A stretch of 38,472 nucleotides of DNA from Ferrovum myxofaciens (GTDB lineage: Bacteria; Pseudomonadota; Gammaproteobacteria; Burkholderiales; Ferrovaceae), in the NCBI RefSeq assembly GCF_000735045.1, contig NZ_JPOQ01000006.1, forward strand, positions 1 to 38,472. The letters are read 5' to 3'. How positions within the stretch are numbered: the stretch's first letter is position 1; each line of letters begins with the position of its first letter. The notes under the pieces were generated by a model, which saw nothing but the letters and a program-made list of their open reading frames with translations, made no database searches and was not told where the DNA came from. A program made the position numbers and the translations under genes. Shown in pieces: positions 24,639 to 32,878 of this stretch.

Positions 24639-26906
24639 TTACATGCCCATTGCTTGATCCTGGTCACGCTTCCTGACTTCAGGTTTGCTCGTCGCTGCAT
24701 GCTCCTGTCTGGCTTCACCAGCATGCTCAACATGCACCTCCTTCTTTTCAAGCGTTTCATCAATATTCCGGGTGCGCAGCTGTTGCTGAAGTTGCCGGTC
24801 TTCTTCCATGTCGGCAGTCATGCGGTTCTGCACATTCACGCCATCCTCATTTAACCGGCCATGCTCGTCGATCAAGGATGGGTACTCACCGCCGCTCAAC
24901 AGCTCACGCTGCTGATCGGACAACGGCTTGCCAGCACCCGCCGCCAGCAAGGCTTCGCGGCCAGACATATCCAGGCGCGCCAGCACATATTCAGCCCCCA
25001 GATATTTGTGGTCGATGGGGTGATCGACAGATTGCACTTTCGGCACGGCTTCCTGCGCCTGTTCTATTCCGCCAGCGGGTGGCGTGGGCGCTGCTCCGGC
25101 ACCCATGTCATTTGCCATACCCTGGCCTTTTTGCCAGCTGACCTGCAGGTCGGTGTTCTGGACCTTGAGATTCAGGCGCCCGGCAATCTCCGCCGCGCGC
25201 TCCTGGAACTCGCGGCTGCCGGTCAATACCAGTCCCTTTTGCATATCGTATTTCTGTTCGGCCAGCCGCAAAGCGGCCTCGATCTCGCGGTCGTCCATAC
25301 GGTACACATCCAGACGTTCGCCGCGATCGGTCATCACGCGCTCGCCATCACGCGCGTAATGAACCGCCTGCGATGCAGCGTCTTTGTTGCTGGTTTCAAT
25401 TTCATGGGTCAGCCCCTCCAGCACCATGGGATCAAGTTGCGCAATGCGCTGGCCTTTGATGCTCATCTCCTGACCGCTGCGGGTGCGCTCAATCTCCAGC
25501 AGCTTCGCAGCTTCAGCATCCTGACCGGCCTTTTGTTCCAGAAAGTTCAGGCAAGTCGGCACTTCCGGCAGGCCGGACAACAAGGTTTTGCGCTCGGCTG
25601 CCTGCTGTTTCTGCAATTGCTCTGCACGCTTGGCAATGTCCAGAGACATCAATGAATCCTTGTGCTCCTGAACCATTTCCGGATGGCTCTTGGCCAGCTC
25701 GGCTGCATGCTCAATGCGCCGCTGTTCCAGTGAATCGAGAAATGTCTTTTGCTGCTCGTGATGCGTTGCGGCAAGCGCTGCCTGTGCCTCGCTGCGCTGA
25801 TCGCGCACCGGATCGGCCTGCTTGCGCCATTCGCGCAGCAATCGCGTTTCCGTGGTTTCGATGTTCGGTTCCATGCCAGTCTCCTTGGGTTGATAATCGG
25901 GTTGTTCGCCCCTCTGAAATGAATGCTTTTGCTCAAAAGCGATGGCCTCCACAGCCTCATCTGTCGTTCTGATAATTTCCTGCACGCCGCTATCACGCAG
26001 CTGGTCGCGCGCGTCATAGCCGGATGGCGTACCGCCACCCGGCTTTTCAGGAAGTGCTATGCGCGTCTGCGCTCCCAGAATCCTGGCTGCCTGCAATGCG
26101 CAGATTTGCCCCTTGCGCGCCGCTTTTTCTCCATCGTTATCTGCATAGATCAGCACCCCGCCCTGCAGGTGGTCGCGCAGGCTGCGCGCCACCTCCGGCA
26201 GGTTCTGCGCGGACATGGCCGCGATGACCCGCAGGCCGGTTGCGTGATGGATGGCCAGCGCCGTGCCGATGCCTTCGCACAGCACCACCTGCTTTGCGGC
26301 CTTGGCGGCATCGAATGCCCTGAGCGGCGCTTCTTCATCCGTACCAAGAATCGGAATCACTGCAAACGCGCCTTTGGTTGGCGTGCCGGATATAAACCGC
26401 TTGTCTGCTGACTGACCGGGTTCTGCCCAGGCAATGCGCTGCATGCCGACCCAGGCCACATCGCCGTCAGCACCCATCGCCATCATCGGCGTCAACAACC
26501 GTCCACCTGCCTGGCGCAGGCCACAAGCGTGCATGTCAGGATTTTTGAGATACGGAAATTCACCCCCGTCTCGGGCGCGGTTCCACAGCTCTACAGATTC
26601 AGTAATGGCATTGCGCTGCCGCTCGACCTGTTCTGCGCGAAAGGCTTGCCGGTCGACTTCGGTTTTTGCCAGTTCTTCAGGTGTGGGATCGCGCGCCTGT
26701 TCCGGTCGGAAATGCACTGGGTAGCCAGCTCCCTTGAAGTTCAGCACCCATCCGGTGCCGTTTTCGCGCAGCAGGAAGCTGGCGTCTCCCTTGCCGGATG
26801 CGGATTCGCCCACATCAGCCCGGTGTATCCGGCCATCTGCCACCAGTCTGGCAGGGTCAATCGTTACGCCCTGCAAGCGGGCAAACTCGATAAATTTCCC
26901 GGTCAT
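24639..26906 (-). CDS. traC: Toprim-domain DNA primase (TraC-like) with C-terminal LPD7 domain
   Basis: 755 aa from ATG 26906, which overlaps the trbB stop (ATGA); a longer frame to 26945 lies inside trbB. The N-terminal region carries a primase-like segment, then a Toprim domain with VVLCEGIGTALAI (catalytic Glu) and VLIYADNDGEKAA (Asp pair). After a long coiled coil the end holds an LPD7-type domain (AALRLAEQKYD, LTGSREFQERA, VQNTDLQ), also found at the end of the relaxase here. IncP-type primases travel with the strand and prime synthesis in the recipient. Confidence 0.88.
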   Translation of the reverse strand: MTGKFIEFARLQGVTIDPARLVADGRIHRADVGESASGKGDASFLLRENGTGWVLNFKGAGYPVHFRPEQARDPTPEELAKTEVDRQAFRAEQVERQRNAITESVELWNRARDGGEFPYLKNPDMHACGLRQAGGRLLTPMMAMGADGDVAWVGMQRIAWAEPGQSADKRFISGTPTKGAFAVIPILGTDEEAPLRAFDAAKAAKQVVLCEGIGTALAIHHATGLRVIAAMSAQNLPEVARSLRDHLQGGVLIYADNDGEKAARKGQICALQAARILGAQTRIALPEKPGGGTPSGYDARDQLRDSGVQEIIRTTDEAVEAIAFEQKHSFQRGEQPDYQPKETGMEPNIETTETRLLREWRKQADPVRDQRSEAQAALAATHHEQQKTFLDSLEQRRIEHAAELAKSHPEMVQEHKDSLMSLDIAKRAEQLQKQQAAERKTLLSGLPEVPTCLNFLEQKAGQDAEAAKLLEIERTRSGQEMSIKGQRIAQLDPMVLEGLTHEIETSNKDAASQAVHYARDGERVMTDRGERLDVYRMDDREIEAALRLAEQKYDMQKGLVLTGSREFQERAAEIAGRLNLKVQNTDLQVSWQKGQGMANDMGAGAAPTPPAGGIEQAQEAVPKVQSVDHPIDHKYLGAEYVLARLDMSGREALLAAGAGKPLSDQQRELLSGGEYPSLIDEHGRLNEDGVNVQNRMTADMEEDRQLQQQLRTRNIDETLEKKEVHVEHAGEARQEHAATSKPEVRKRDQDQAMGM

Positions 26907-27853
26907 GCGCGGCGCTCGACGTGGAAGCCGCCGCTGGCCGACCATCCGTGCACCACGGCAACTTCTTCCACCCTGCGACCGGTGACCGTGCGCTTGATCG
27001 ACACCACCACATTAATGGCTTCGGCGATGAGTTCCGGGCTGGGCGGCACGCCCGCTTCCTGGATCAGTTGCCCGACACGGATAAGAGCCGCGCTGGCGTC
27101 ATTTGCGTGCACGGTTCCAACACCGCCAGGGTGGCCGGTATTCCAGGCTTTGAGCAATGCCAGCGCGCTGCCGTCGCGCACTTCGCCGACGACGATCCGG
27201 TCGGGGCGCAGGCGCATCGTGGCGCGCAAGAGACGCGTCATGTCGGTGTTGTCGCTGGTGCGCAGGAACACCACGTTTTTGGCATTCACCTGCAGTTCAC
27301 GCGTGTCCTCGATCACCACGATGCGGTGTTCGGTATCCACCTTGGCCACGCAATCCAGAATCGCGTTGGCCAGCGTGGTTTTGCCGGTGCCGGTACCGCC
27401 GCACACCAGCACATTCCTGCGACCGGTAACCGCTGATTCAATTGCCTGGCGCTGATCGTCGGTCATGATGCCTTGTGTGACATAATCGTCGAGCGTGAAC
27501 ACCAGCATGGCCTTTTTGCGCAAGGCAAAGCTGGCGCGCTCGACCAGCGGTGGTATCAGCGCCTCGAACCGGGATCCATCCAACGGCAATTCGCATTCCA
27601 GAATCGGATGTTCGGGTGTCACCACGGTTTCCAGCATCGCGGCAACGGTGTTGACGATGGTCAATGCGCGCACCGGATCGATGGTGCCGGTGCATTGCAT
27701 GCCGGTGCCCAGCCGATCCACCCATAACGTTCCGTCCGGGTTCAGCATCACCTCGACCACTTGCGGATCGCGCAGTGGTTCGAGGATTTCGGCACCCATC
27801 GCGCGGCGTAGGGCTTCGCTTTGCCGGGCATGTGTAAGGTTGGCAGATGTCAT
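26903..27853 (-). CDS. trbB: TrbB/VirB11 secretion ATPase
   Basis: 316 aa, full length. Walker A VCGGTGTGKTTLANAI, Asp box VVIEDTRELQ, Walker B region PDRIVVGEVRDGSAL and the His box GHPGGVGTVHAND are all present. It is the hexameric traffic ATPase of the T4SS. Here it is separated from trbC-trbI and leads the operon trbB-primase-acidic gene-ardC-traG-46aa-traF, about 25 nt downstream of operator copy 2. Confidence 0.96.
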   Translation of the reverse strand: MTSANLTHARQSEALRRAMGAEILEPLRDPQVVEVMLNPDGTLWVDRLGTGMQCTGTIDPVRALTIVNTVAAMLETVVTPEHPILECELPLDGSRFEALIPPLVERASFALRKKAMLVFTLDDYVTQGIMTDDQRQAIESAVTGRRNVLVCGGTGTGKTTLANAILDCVAKVDTEHRIVVIEDTRELQVNAKNVVFLRTSDNTDMTRLLRATMRLRPDRIVVGEVRDGSALALLKAWNTGHPGGVGTVHANDASAALIRVGQLIQEAGVPPSPELIAEAINVVVSIKRTVTGRRVEEVAVVHGWSASGGFHVERRA

Positions 27854-27875
27854 GGGTTTCTCAGGAATAAAAGCT

Positions 27876-27906
27876 CATACATCTATTCTGCAAAGTGTCC
27901 ACTTTT
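27876..27906 (-). promoter_or_regulatory. Transfer operator copy 2, upstream of trbB
   Basis: The minus strand carries AAAGTGGACACTTT (27905-27892) followed by GCAGAATAGATGTATG. The palindrome begins inside the relaxase stop codon, so the regulator would bind at the very end of that gene. A tiny start-stop frame follows the motif before the trbB start. Confidence 0.8.
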
Positions 27907-30193
27907 AACGCCCAAGATCAGCGTCCTTGCGTTTTTCCGGGCGCTTTGCCTGTTTCTTCGGCAAGGCATCAGACAATTCTTTATTCATGGTTTTATCTGG
28001 AACTGTTGCGGAGTTGTCCACAGATTTTGTGGAAACATCGGCGACTATTCCGGTTCCTGCGCTATTTTCAGCAGCGCCAGCTCCCGGCCGTCGCATTTCA
28101 GGATCGGCGGCTCTTTCTGATCCCACACGATCAGGTGCATTTGACTGCAGAAACACTTGAGCTCTCTCGTGATGAACCACACGGATGCCGGACAGGTTTC
28201 GCACGCTGGCGAGGGATTCGGGCGGTGTTTCGCTTCCATCATGAGCAAGACCGGACTGATATACAGCGGCGGCTCGTTGTCCTCTACGGGTTCGTTCGGG
28301 CTTGATGCGTTCGTAATTGGGTCGCTCATTCTGATAGTCCTTTCCATTGAATTGACTTGCTTGTCGTTTTGCCTGCTCATCCGCCACCACTGCCTGCAAA
28401 TCCGTATTGGTAACCTTGATTCCCAGCCGCACGGCCTGCCGCGCGGCACGCTCCCGGAAATCACTGCTGCCAGTGATGTCCACCTTGCCACCGTATTTCT
28501 GCGCAGCTAGCCGCAATGCCGCTTCCAAGCTATCGTCAGCCTTGTCGTGCATGACGATGCGTGGCCCGGTGTCGGTGAATTTCTCCCGTCCATCCTGTCC
28601 GCGATAAATCACCAGCTGCCGGCGCTGGTCGATCTGCGCATCCAGTCCTGCCAACGTGCGGCGACGCAACGGATCCACTTCTTCGCCCTCGATGCCGTCG
28701 ATCTGTTTGTTCTTTGCGCGCTGTTCCCGGTGACGGATGCCGCGCAGTGCGGCAAGCGCGGCTTCATCGCCTTGCTGAGCCTGTTTTTCCAACCAGGTGC
28801 GCCAGACTTCGGCTCGTGGCAATTTCGCCGTAAGTGACTTACGCTCGGAGGCCTGACGCTTTTGCAGTTCTTCTCGTTGCATGGCGGTCTGATACGCCCA
28901 GATCGACAAGGCAAGTTCCGGACTCTTTCCGTTCTTGCGCGCCTCTGCTTTGGCTTCGCCGCGCATCAGGCGCTGCTGCGCCATCAAGACTTTGCGCTCC
29001 TGGTCATGACGTTCCCGTAATGCCTGGCGTTGTTCTGGTTTGGTTGTCCGGATGGATTCCTGATCAGTCTTGAACCGGTCGGCCAGATCCTGCCGCGCAT
29101 CCGCGCGTGCCTGGCGGCGAATCGCGCGTTCATCCGGATCCCGGGCACGGGAAGCATGGAATGCTTCATGGGCTTTTTCCGGGACTTCTTTGCGTTGTTG
29201 TTCCACCATCTGACGTTGATAGATATTGGGTGCGGCGGCCGGTGTTGTCGCCGGCGGTTCATAAGCGCCAAGGGTTTTTTCCAGTTCTGCCCGGCTTGCC
29301 CAGCGTCCCAGCTGGGATGCCTTGGCCGCCAGCACGCGCCCGTCATCCAGTATGGTGGTGACGATCATGCCTGAGCCTTTAAGCTGAATGGCGACGCCAT
29401 GCTGTGCCATGGCCATGTGTACGTCCTGCCAGGTGGCACTCTGCTTACCGAGTGTTTGTTTAAGTGCGTGCGCCGGGTTTTTAGCTACCCAGGATTGAAA
29501 TGAATCGGTGCCAAAACGATACTCTGCTGCCGCAGCCCCGCGTGTCAGCCGTGGCGAATCATCTTCTTTCAACAGCCCGCGCTCGCGTCGCTCCGCCCGA
29601 CTCATGCGCACAATCTTTGGGCCATCATTGGTGTCCAGCGTGATGTATGGCCCGTTGGCGCGTTTGTGGCCAAACTCGATTTCCAGTTCACGCATGCACC
29701 GGTCGAGAATGACGTAATCCTTCTTGAACGGCGGGCTGATCGCTTTCAGTGCTAAAGGATGCACCCGGTTAATGACCAGATGCACATGATCGTTGTCGGT
29801 ATCGCGGTGAATTGCCCAAGCCGCCTGATGATCGGCATATCCCAGTGCCTGCATGATGTATTTGCTGGCATGCTCAGCTTGTTCCGGTGTCGGGTGTTCG
29901 TCTTCCTGCCAGTTGATCGCAACGTGATACACCGGGTTGCCATTGAACCGGGTTTGCTTGCGACACATCGAGTCAACGTAGTTGAACTCACACGCCAGAT
30001 CGTCTGCGTAGGCCGCACGTTCGTCTTCGTGGCCAAAATACAATTCATCGTCGGCAACATTGAAGTGCCCGGCTTCGATCCGAACATCTTCAGCCAACCC
30101 ACATTCAGGATCCGCGCGCATGATATATCGCAGCACCGGATCGAAGCCTTTACTGCCGCTACTGTGTTTCAGCGTGATGACCTTTGCGATCAC
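27905..30193 (-). CDS. traI: TraI-like MOBP relaxase with C-terminal LPD7 domain
   Basis: 762 aa starting with GTG that overlaps the traJ-like stop (GTGA). The relaxase domain (about 1-260) shows a candidate nicking Tyr in PVLRYIMRA (Tyr23) and the metal-binding motif HRDTDNDHVHLVINRV (His129, His136, His138). A long charged coiled coil and an LPD7-type segment (AALRLAAQKYG, ITGSSDFRERAARQAV, VTNTDLQ) follow, then a low-complexity tail. It nicks oriT in the adjacent intergenic region and pilots the strand to TraG. The length resembles RP4 TraI (732 aa). Confidence 0.93.
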   Translation of the reverse strand: MIAKVITLKHSSGSKGFDPVLRYIMRADPECGLAEDVRIEAGHFNVADDELYFGHEDERAAYADDLACEFNYVDSMCRKQTRFNGNPVYHVAINWQEDEHPTPEQAEHASKYIMQALGYADHQAAWAIHRDTDNDHVHLVINRVHPLALKAISPPFKKDYVILDRCMRELEIEFGHKRANGPYITLDTNDGPKIVRMSRAERRERGLLKEDDSPRLTRGAAAAEYRFGTDSFQSWVAKNPAHALKQTLGKQSATWQDVHMAMAQHGVAIQLKGSGMIVTTILDDGRVLAAKASQLGRWASRAELEKTLGAYEPPATTPAAAPNIYQRQMVEQQRKEVPEKAHEAFHASRARDPDERAIRRQARADARQDLADRFKTDQESIRTTKPEQRQALRERHDQERKVLMAQQRLMRGEAKAEARKNGKSPELALSIWAYQTAMQREELQKRQASERKSLTAKLPRAEVWRTWLEKQAQQGDEAALAALRGIRHREQRAKNKQIDGIEGEEVDPLRRRTLAGLDAQIDQRRQLVIYRGQDGREKFTDTGPRIVMHDKADDSLEAALRLAAQKYGGKVDITGSSDFRERAARQAVRLGIKVTNTDLQAVVADEQAKRQASQFNGKDYQNERPNYERIKPERTRRGQRAAAVYQSGLAHDGSETPPESLASVRNLSGIRVVHHERAQVFLQSNAPDRVGSERAADPEMRRPGAGAAENSAGTGIVADVSTKSVDNSATVPDKTMNKELSDALPKKQAKRPEKRKDADLGR

Positions 30194-30510
30194 GACTTGC
30201 TTCCACTCTGGATGTTGCGCGCAATCTGCCGCAACTCCTCAACCAATCGCCACCATTTCCGCCGGTCTTCTGCGCTTGCCCAGCCTTTGTCCTTCGGGTA
30301 GTAATGTTTGAGCATGCGACCCACCTTGTCGATGCTCTTTGCTGCACCTTCATCTGCACTGGATATCACCGGCTTGTTCATGATTCGTTGTCGAATCAGT
30401 TCAGAAATGTTCATGCCAGCATGCTGCGCCTGCTTCTGCAAGTCGGCATGCTGCGCTTCAGTGATGCGCGCTTTGATTTGGATGATTTTGCGTTGTGGTT
30501 TCGTGCCCAT
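30190..30510 (-). CDS. traJ: TraJ/MobC-like relaxosome DNA-binding protein
   Basis: 106 aa from ATG 30510: a basic ribbon-helix-helix-like start (RKIIQIKARITEAQHADLQKQAQHAGMNISELIRQRI) and a basic C-terminus. In RP4, TraJ binds oriT next to nic and recruits TraI; position, strand and size agree. The frame stays open to 30591 but that part crosses operator copy 3. The operator flank ends right at the ATG with no ribosome site between, so translation may start without a leader or further in. Confidence 0.8.
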   Translation of the reverse strand: MGTKPQRKIIQIKARITEAQHADLQKQAQHAGMNISELIRQRIMNKPVISSADEGAAKSIDKVGRMLKHYYPKDKGWASAEDRRKWWRLVEELRQIARNIQSGSKS

Positions 30511-30538
30511 ACATCTATTCAGCAAAGTGTCCACTTTT
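30509..30538 (-). promoter_or_regulatory. Transfer operator copy 3, upstream of traJ-like gene
   Basis: The minus strand reads AAAGTGGACACTTT (30537-30524), then GCTGAATAGATGTATG, in which the last ATG is the proposed traJ start. Core and flank match the other three copies except one base in GCWGAATAG. Confidence 0.8.
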
Positions 30539-30645
30539 GCAAAATTTTTGACCGAAACGACTCTGCAATTACATTTCAAGAATTTCTGCAAAATTCATGC
30601 AAAAAATTCCACAAAAACTGAAGGGTCAAAATCCGTGCAAGGTAA

Positions 30646-30702
30646 GGTAATGTGTCCCAAATGCATACACGCCTGCGGCGTTTCTGCATGGGAAACATTA
30701 CC
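30646..30702. repeat. Imperfect inverted repeat with inner hairpin at oriT
   Basis: Left arm GGTAATGTGTCCCAAATGCA and right arm TGCATGGGAAACATTACC are near-complementary (a short bulge and one mismatch), and the spacer contains a perfect inner hairpin ACGCC-TGC-GGCGT (about 30669-30681). Such a structure next to nic is the usual recognition site of relaxosome proteins. Confidence 0.75.
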
Positions 30703-30857
30703 ACTTGGTCAGGCTCCGCCCGACACCCGACATCAATGAAACCGAGGCATTCTCCGCGGTTCCCTTGTCGCATGCCTAGCATCATTTGATTCACTACTCA
30801 TCGCATCGAACCTAACAGCAATCAGTTAGGCGACTTTTCAATGCAAACAACAGCACG

Positions 30858-30888
30858 AAAAGTGGACACTTTGCTGAATAGATATATG
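30858..30888 (+). promoter_or_regulatory. Transfer operator copy 4, upstream of traK-like gene
   Basis: The plus strand reads AAAGTGGACACTTT (30859-30872), then GCTGAATAGATATATG. This copy is inverted relative to the other three, in keeping with the divergent gene it faces, whose start is 25 nt beyond. Confidence 0.8.
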
Positions 30889-30913
30889 TTCGCCGTATTA
30901 ACAAGGAATCACC

Positions 30914-31501
30914 ATGGCCAAGCCAACCGTTCCACCAAGCAAGTTCGATCCAACTGCGGCTGAGGAATTGCAGGTTACCGCATCAACAAAATTGTTACAG
31001 ATGCTCAAAGCAAAACGCGGCGCAAAGAGATCATCTTCAACCAGAGAATTCGCGGTGCGCTGTGTGCGCGGACTGGAAGCCACCATTCATCAACTTTTTG
31101 AAGAAGGTACAAACACGCAGGAAGTTTTGTCGCAACTGATTGAGGCGTTGCCATCCATCCCGGTCGATGATTTACGGTATGCATTAAGGGCAATCGGAAG
31201 TCGCAAAAGATTGCACGTTTCTTCCCAGCCATCAACAGCAGCAGATGACACTGCAGCTTCTGCCAAAAATAACGCGCCCCAAACGGGGACCGAAACACGC
31301 AAAGAAAAGGAATTCAAACCTCAATCTGGTTCGGCTGCGCCAACAAAAACAAACACAGCTTGCACCAATCTTGACCTGCCTGCCTGGGCAGATGGCTCAG
31401 ACAAACGCGCTGACGAATCTGACGAAGACTACCGGCTGCGCAAGGAAATCGAAGGCCCGCCCGAAGCCAGGCACAAATTTATTGGCGAACACAAAACCTG
31501 A
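30914..31501 (+). CDS. traK: TraK-like oriT-associated protein
   Basis: 195 aa. Residues about 10-100 are basic and helical (KLLQMLKAKRGAKRSSSTREFAVRC, LIEALPSIPVDDLRYALRAI), followed by a disordered Thr/Ala linker and an acidic tail. Sequence similarity to RP4 TraK (134 aa, oriT-wrapping) is not obvious by eye; the name rests on being first of a traK-traL-traM-like unit divergent from traJ. AAGGA lies 7 nt before the ATG. Confidence 0.6.
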   Translation: MAKPTVPPSKFDPTAAEELQVTASTKLLQMLKAKRGAKRSSSTREFAVRCVRGLEATIHQLFEEGTNTQEVLSQLIEALPSIPVDDLRYALRAIGSRKRLHVSSQPSTAADDTAASAKNNAPQTGTETRKEKEFKPQSGSAAPTKTNTACTNLDLPAWADGSDKRADESDEDYRLRKEIEGPPEARHKFIGEHKT

Positions 31502-31526
31502 TTTTTAATGCTGAAGGAGAATCACC

Positions 31527-32282
31527 ATGCTTAAAACTTTCATCATCGATGGCGACAAAGGCGGCGTCGGCAAGAGTCTCGCCGCACGCGCGCTTGTGCA
31601 TCACTACATCACCCAGCCCAATGAGGCGCGACCGCGCGTCATCGTATACGACGCGGATCTGTCGAATCCGGATGTCTGCGGCGAAGGCGGGCTGGAAGCC
31701 GGTTCGGGCATCATGGCCACAGCCCTGATCGACCTTTCCACCGAAAACGGCTGGATCGATCTGGGCACGCGCGTGGCGGCTATTGCGGCCGCCGCAGAAA
31801 AGTCAGATTACCGCATCATCATCAACATGCCGGCTCAGATCGGCACGCGGGCGTTTGACGGATCCATCCACATCGTCTCGGAGGTGCTTCGCGAAGCCAA
31901 TGCAATCCCTGTCTGGATGTTGAGCCGCACACAGGAAAGCCTGCGCGCGCTGAATTACCGGCTGCGCAACATGCCGGCGCGCTACGAATCCGGCATGGTT
32001 ATCAAAAACCTGTTTTTCGGTGCCACAGACAAATTCGCCCTTTGGGCTGTCGATGAACTGCGTGCGCAGCTCGTCGATGGCGGCAGCTGGATTGAATCCG
32101 AACTGCCGGAACTCAATGACCAGCTCACCGTCATGATCGGTCGGCGGCCGTTCCATGAAGTCCTGCAATCCGGTATTAATGGCAAATCCCTGCCGTTCGG
32201 CTATCGCCTGGCGCTGGAATCCTGGCTGCAACGCTCAAGTGCTGCCATGGCCAAGGTCGAGGCCATTGGCGGAGCTGAATAA
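31527..32282 (+). CDS. traL: TraL-like MinD/ParA-type ATPase
   Basis: 251 aa, opening with IIDGDKGGVGKSLAARAL, a canonical deviant Walker A, and VIVYDADLSNPDVCG; it resembles the RP4 TraL and StbB-type ATPases encoded beside oriT. It may position the relaxosome or stabilise the element. Note that this one has ordinary KGGVGKS, unlike the KGGVGRS of the large ATPase at 2672-5488. Ribosome site AAGGAG precedes it. Confidence 0.83.
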   Translation: MLKTFIIDGDKGGVGKSLAARALVHHYITQPNEARPRVIVYDADLSNPDVCGEGGLEAGSGIMATALIDLSTENGWIDLGTRVAAIAAAAEKSDYRIIINMPAQIGTRAFDGSIHIVSEVLREANAIPVWMLSRTQESLRALNYRLRNMPARYESGMVIKNLFFGATDKFALWAVDELRAQLVDGGSWIESELPELNDQLTVMIGRRPFHEVLQSGINGKSLPFGYRLALESWLQRSSAAMAKVEAIGGAE

Positions 32283-32878
32283 TGGCATACACCAACACGG
32301 AACAGATATTCATGGATGTGTTGGGCGGAAGATCGCCGTCACCATCCGAACAAAAACAGATCGATGCACTGCTGGCCATCCTCATGCGCGCCGGGTTTGT
32401 GGTGGATGAACCGTCCAATGCCGCACATGTCACCATGCTGGCATGGGGTTGGGCGCGCGAAACCGGGCGGAATGATGTCCTGGCAGCGCTGCACGGCAAC
32501 AGGCAAGACATGGATACCAAAATCACGGCAATCCATCAGGGGATCGAGCGACAGTTGGGTGTGATCGATATGGTGCGCGAACTGAAGGATCGCCCACAGC
32601 CAAGCCCATCCGTTGACACGGACAGGATTGCTGCGGCGCTCATCAAGGCCATGCCACCTCCAACCGCCTCCATCAAAGTGGACACGTCCCTTCTGAAAGA
32701 TGCGGTCATGGAATCAGTCAGCAAGCTGTGGCTGCTCATCGCCGGGGTTGGTCTGGTTGTTTTCTTCTGGGCGGGCATGGAATGGGCTCAACATCAACTG
32801 GCACCGGTAATCGAACAACTACATCTGCAGAACCAGCAGCTCATCAATAAATTGGCTAACGGGCATCATGCGCATTAA
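32282..32878 (+). CDS. traM: TraM-like membrane-anchored transfer protein
   Basis: 198 aa, sharing one base with the traL stop (TAATG). A helical cytosolic part is followed near the end by one membrane helix (about 148-166, LWLLIAGVGLVVFFWAGM) and a short tail. RP4 traM is similarly third after traL with a membrane segment. Assignment is by position and topology rather than sequence. Confidence 0.65.
   Translation: MAYTNTEQIFMDVLGGRSPSPSEQKQIDALLAILMRAGFVVDEPSNAAHVTMLAWGWARETGRNDVLAALHGNRQDMDTKITAIHQGIERQLGVIDMVRELKDRPQPSPSVDTDRIAAALIKAMPPPTASIKVDTSLLKDAVMESVSKLWLLIAGVGLVVFFWAGMEWAQHQLAPVIEQLHLQNQQLINKLANGHHAH

Larger units (their letters stand above)
30511..30913. other. oriT: Probable origin of transfer region
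   Basis: A 403-bp gene-free gap between the divergent traJ/relaxase and traK/L/M units, the same arrangement that encloses oriT in RP4. It holds a large imperfect inverted repeat (30646-30702), a smaller one (CCTAAC/GTTAGG about 30811-30830), AT-rich sequence toward traJ, and an operator copy at each edge. No convincing match to the RP4 nic hexamer could be read, so the cleavage position is unknown. Confidence 0.72.

Noticed and set aside
17899-30888. TGGACA within the operator as a conserved -35 box
   Set aside because: No -10-like hexamer occurs at 16-18 bp in all four copies, so I call it an operator without naming promoter elements.
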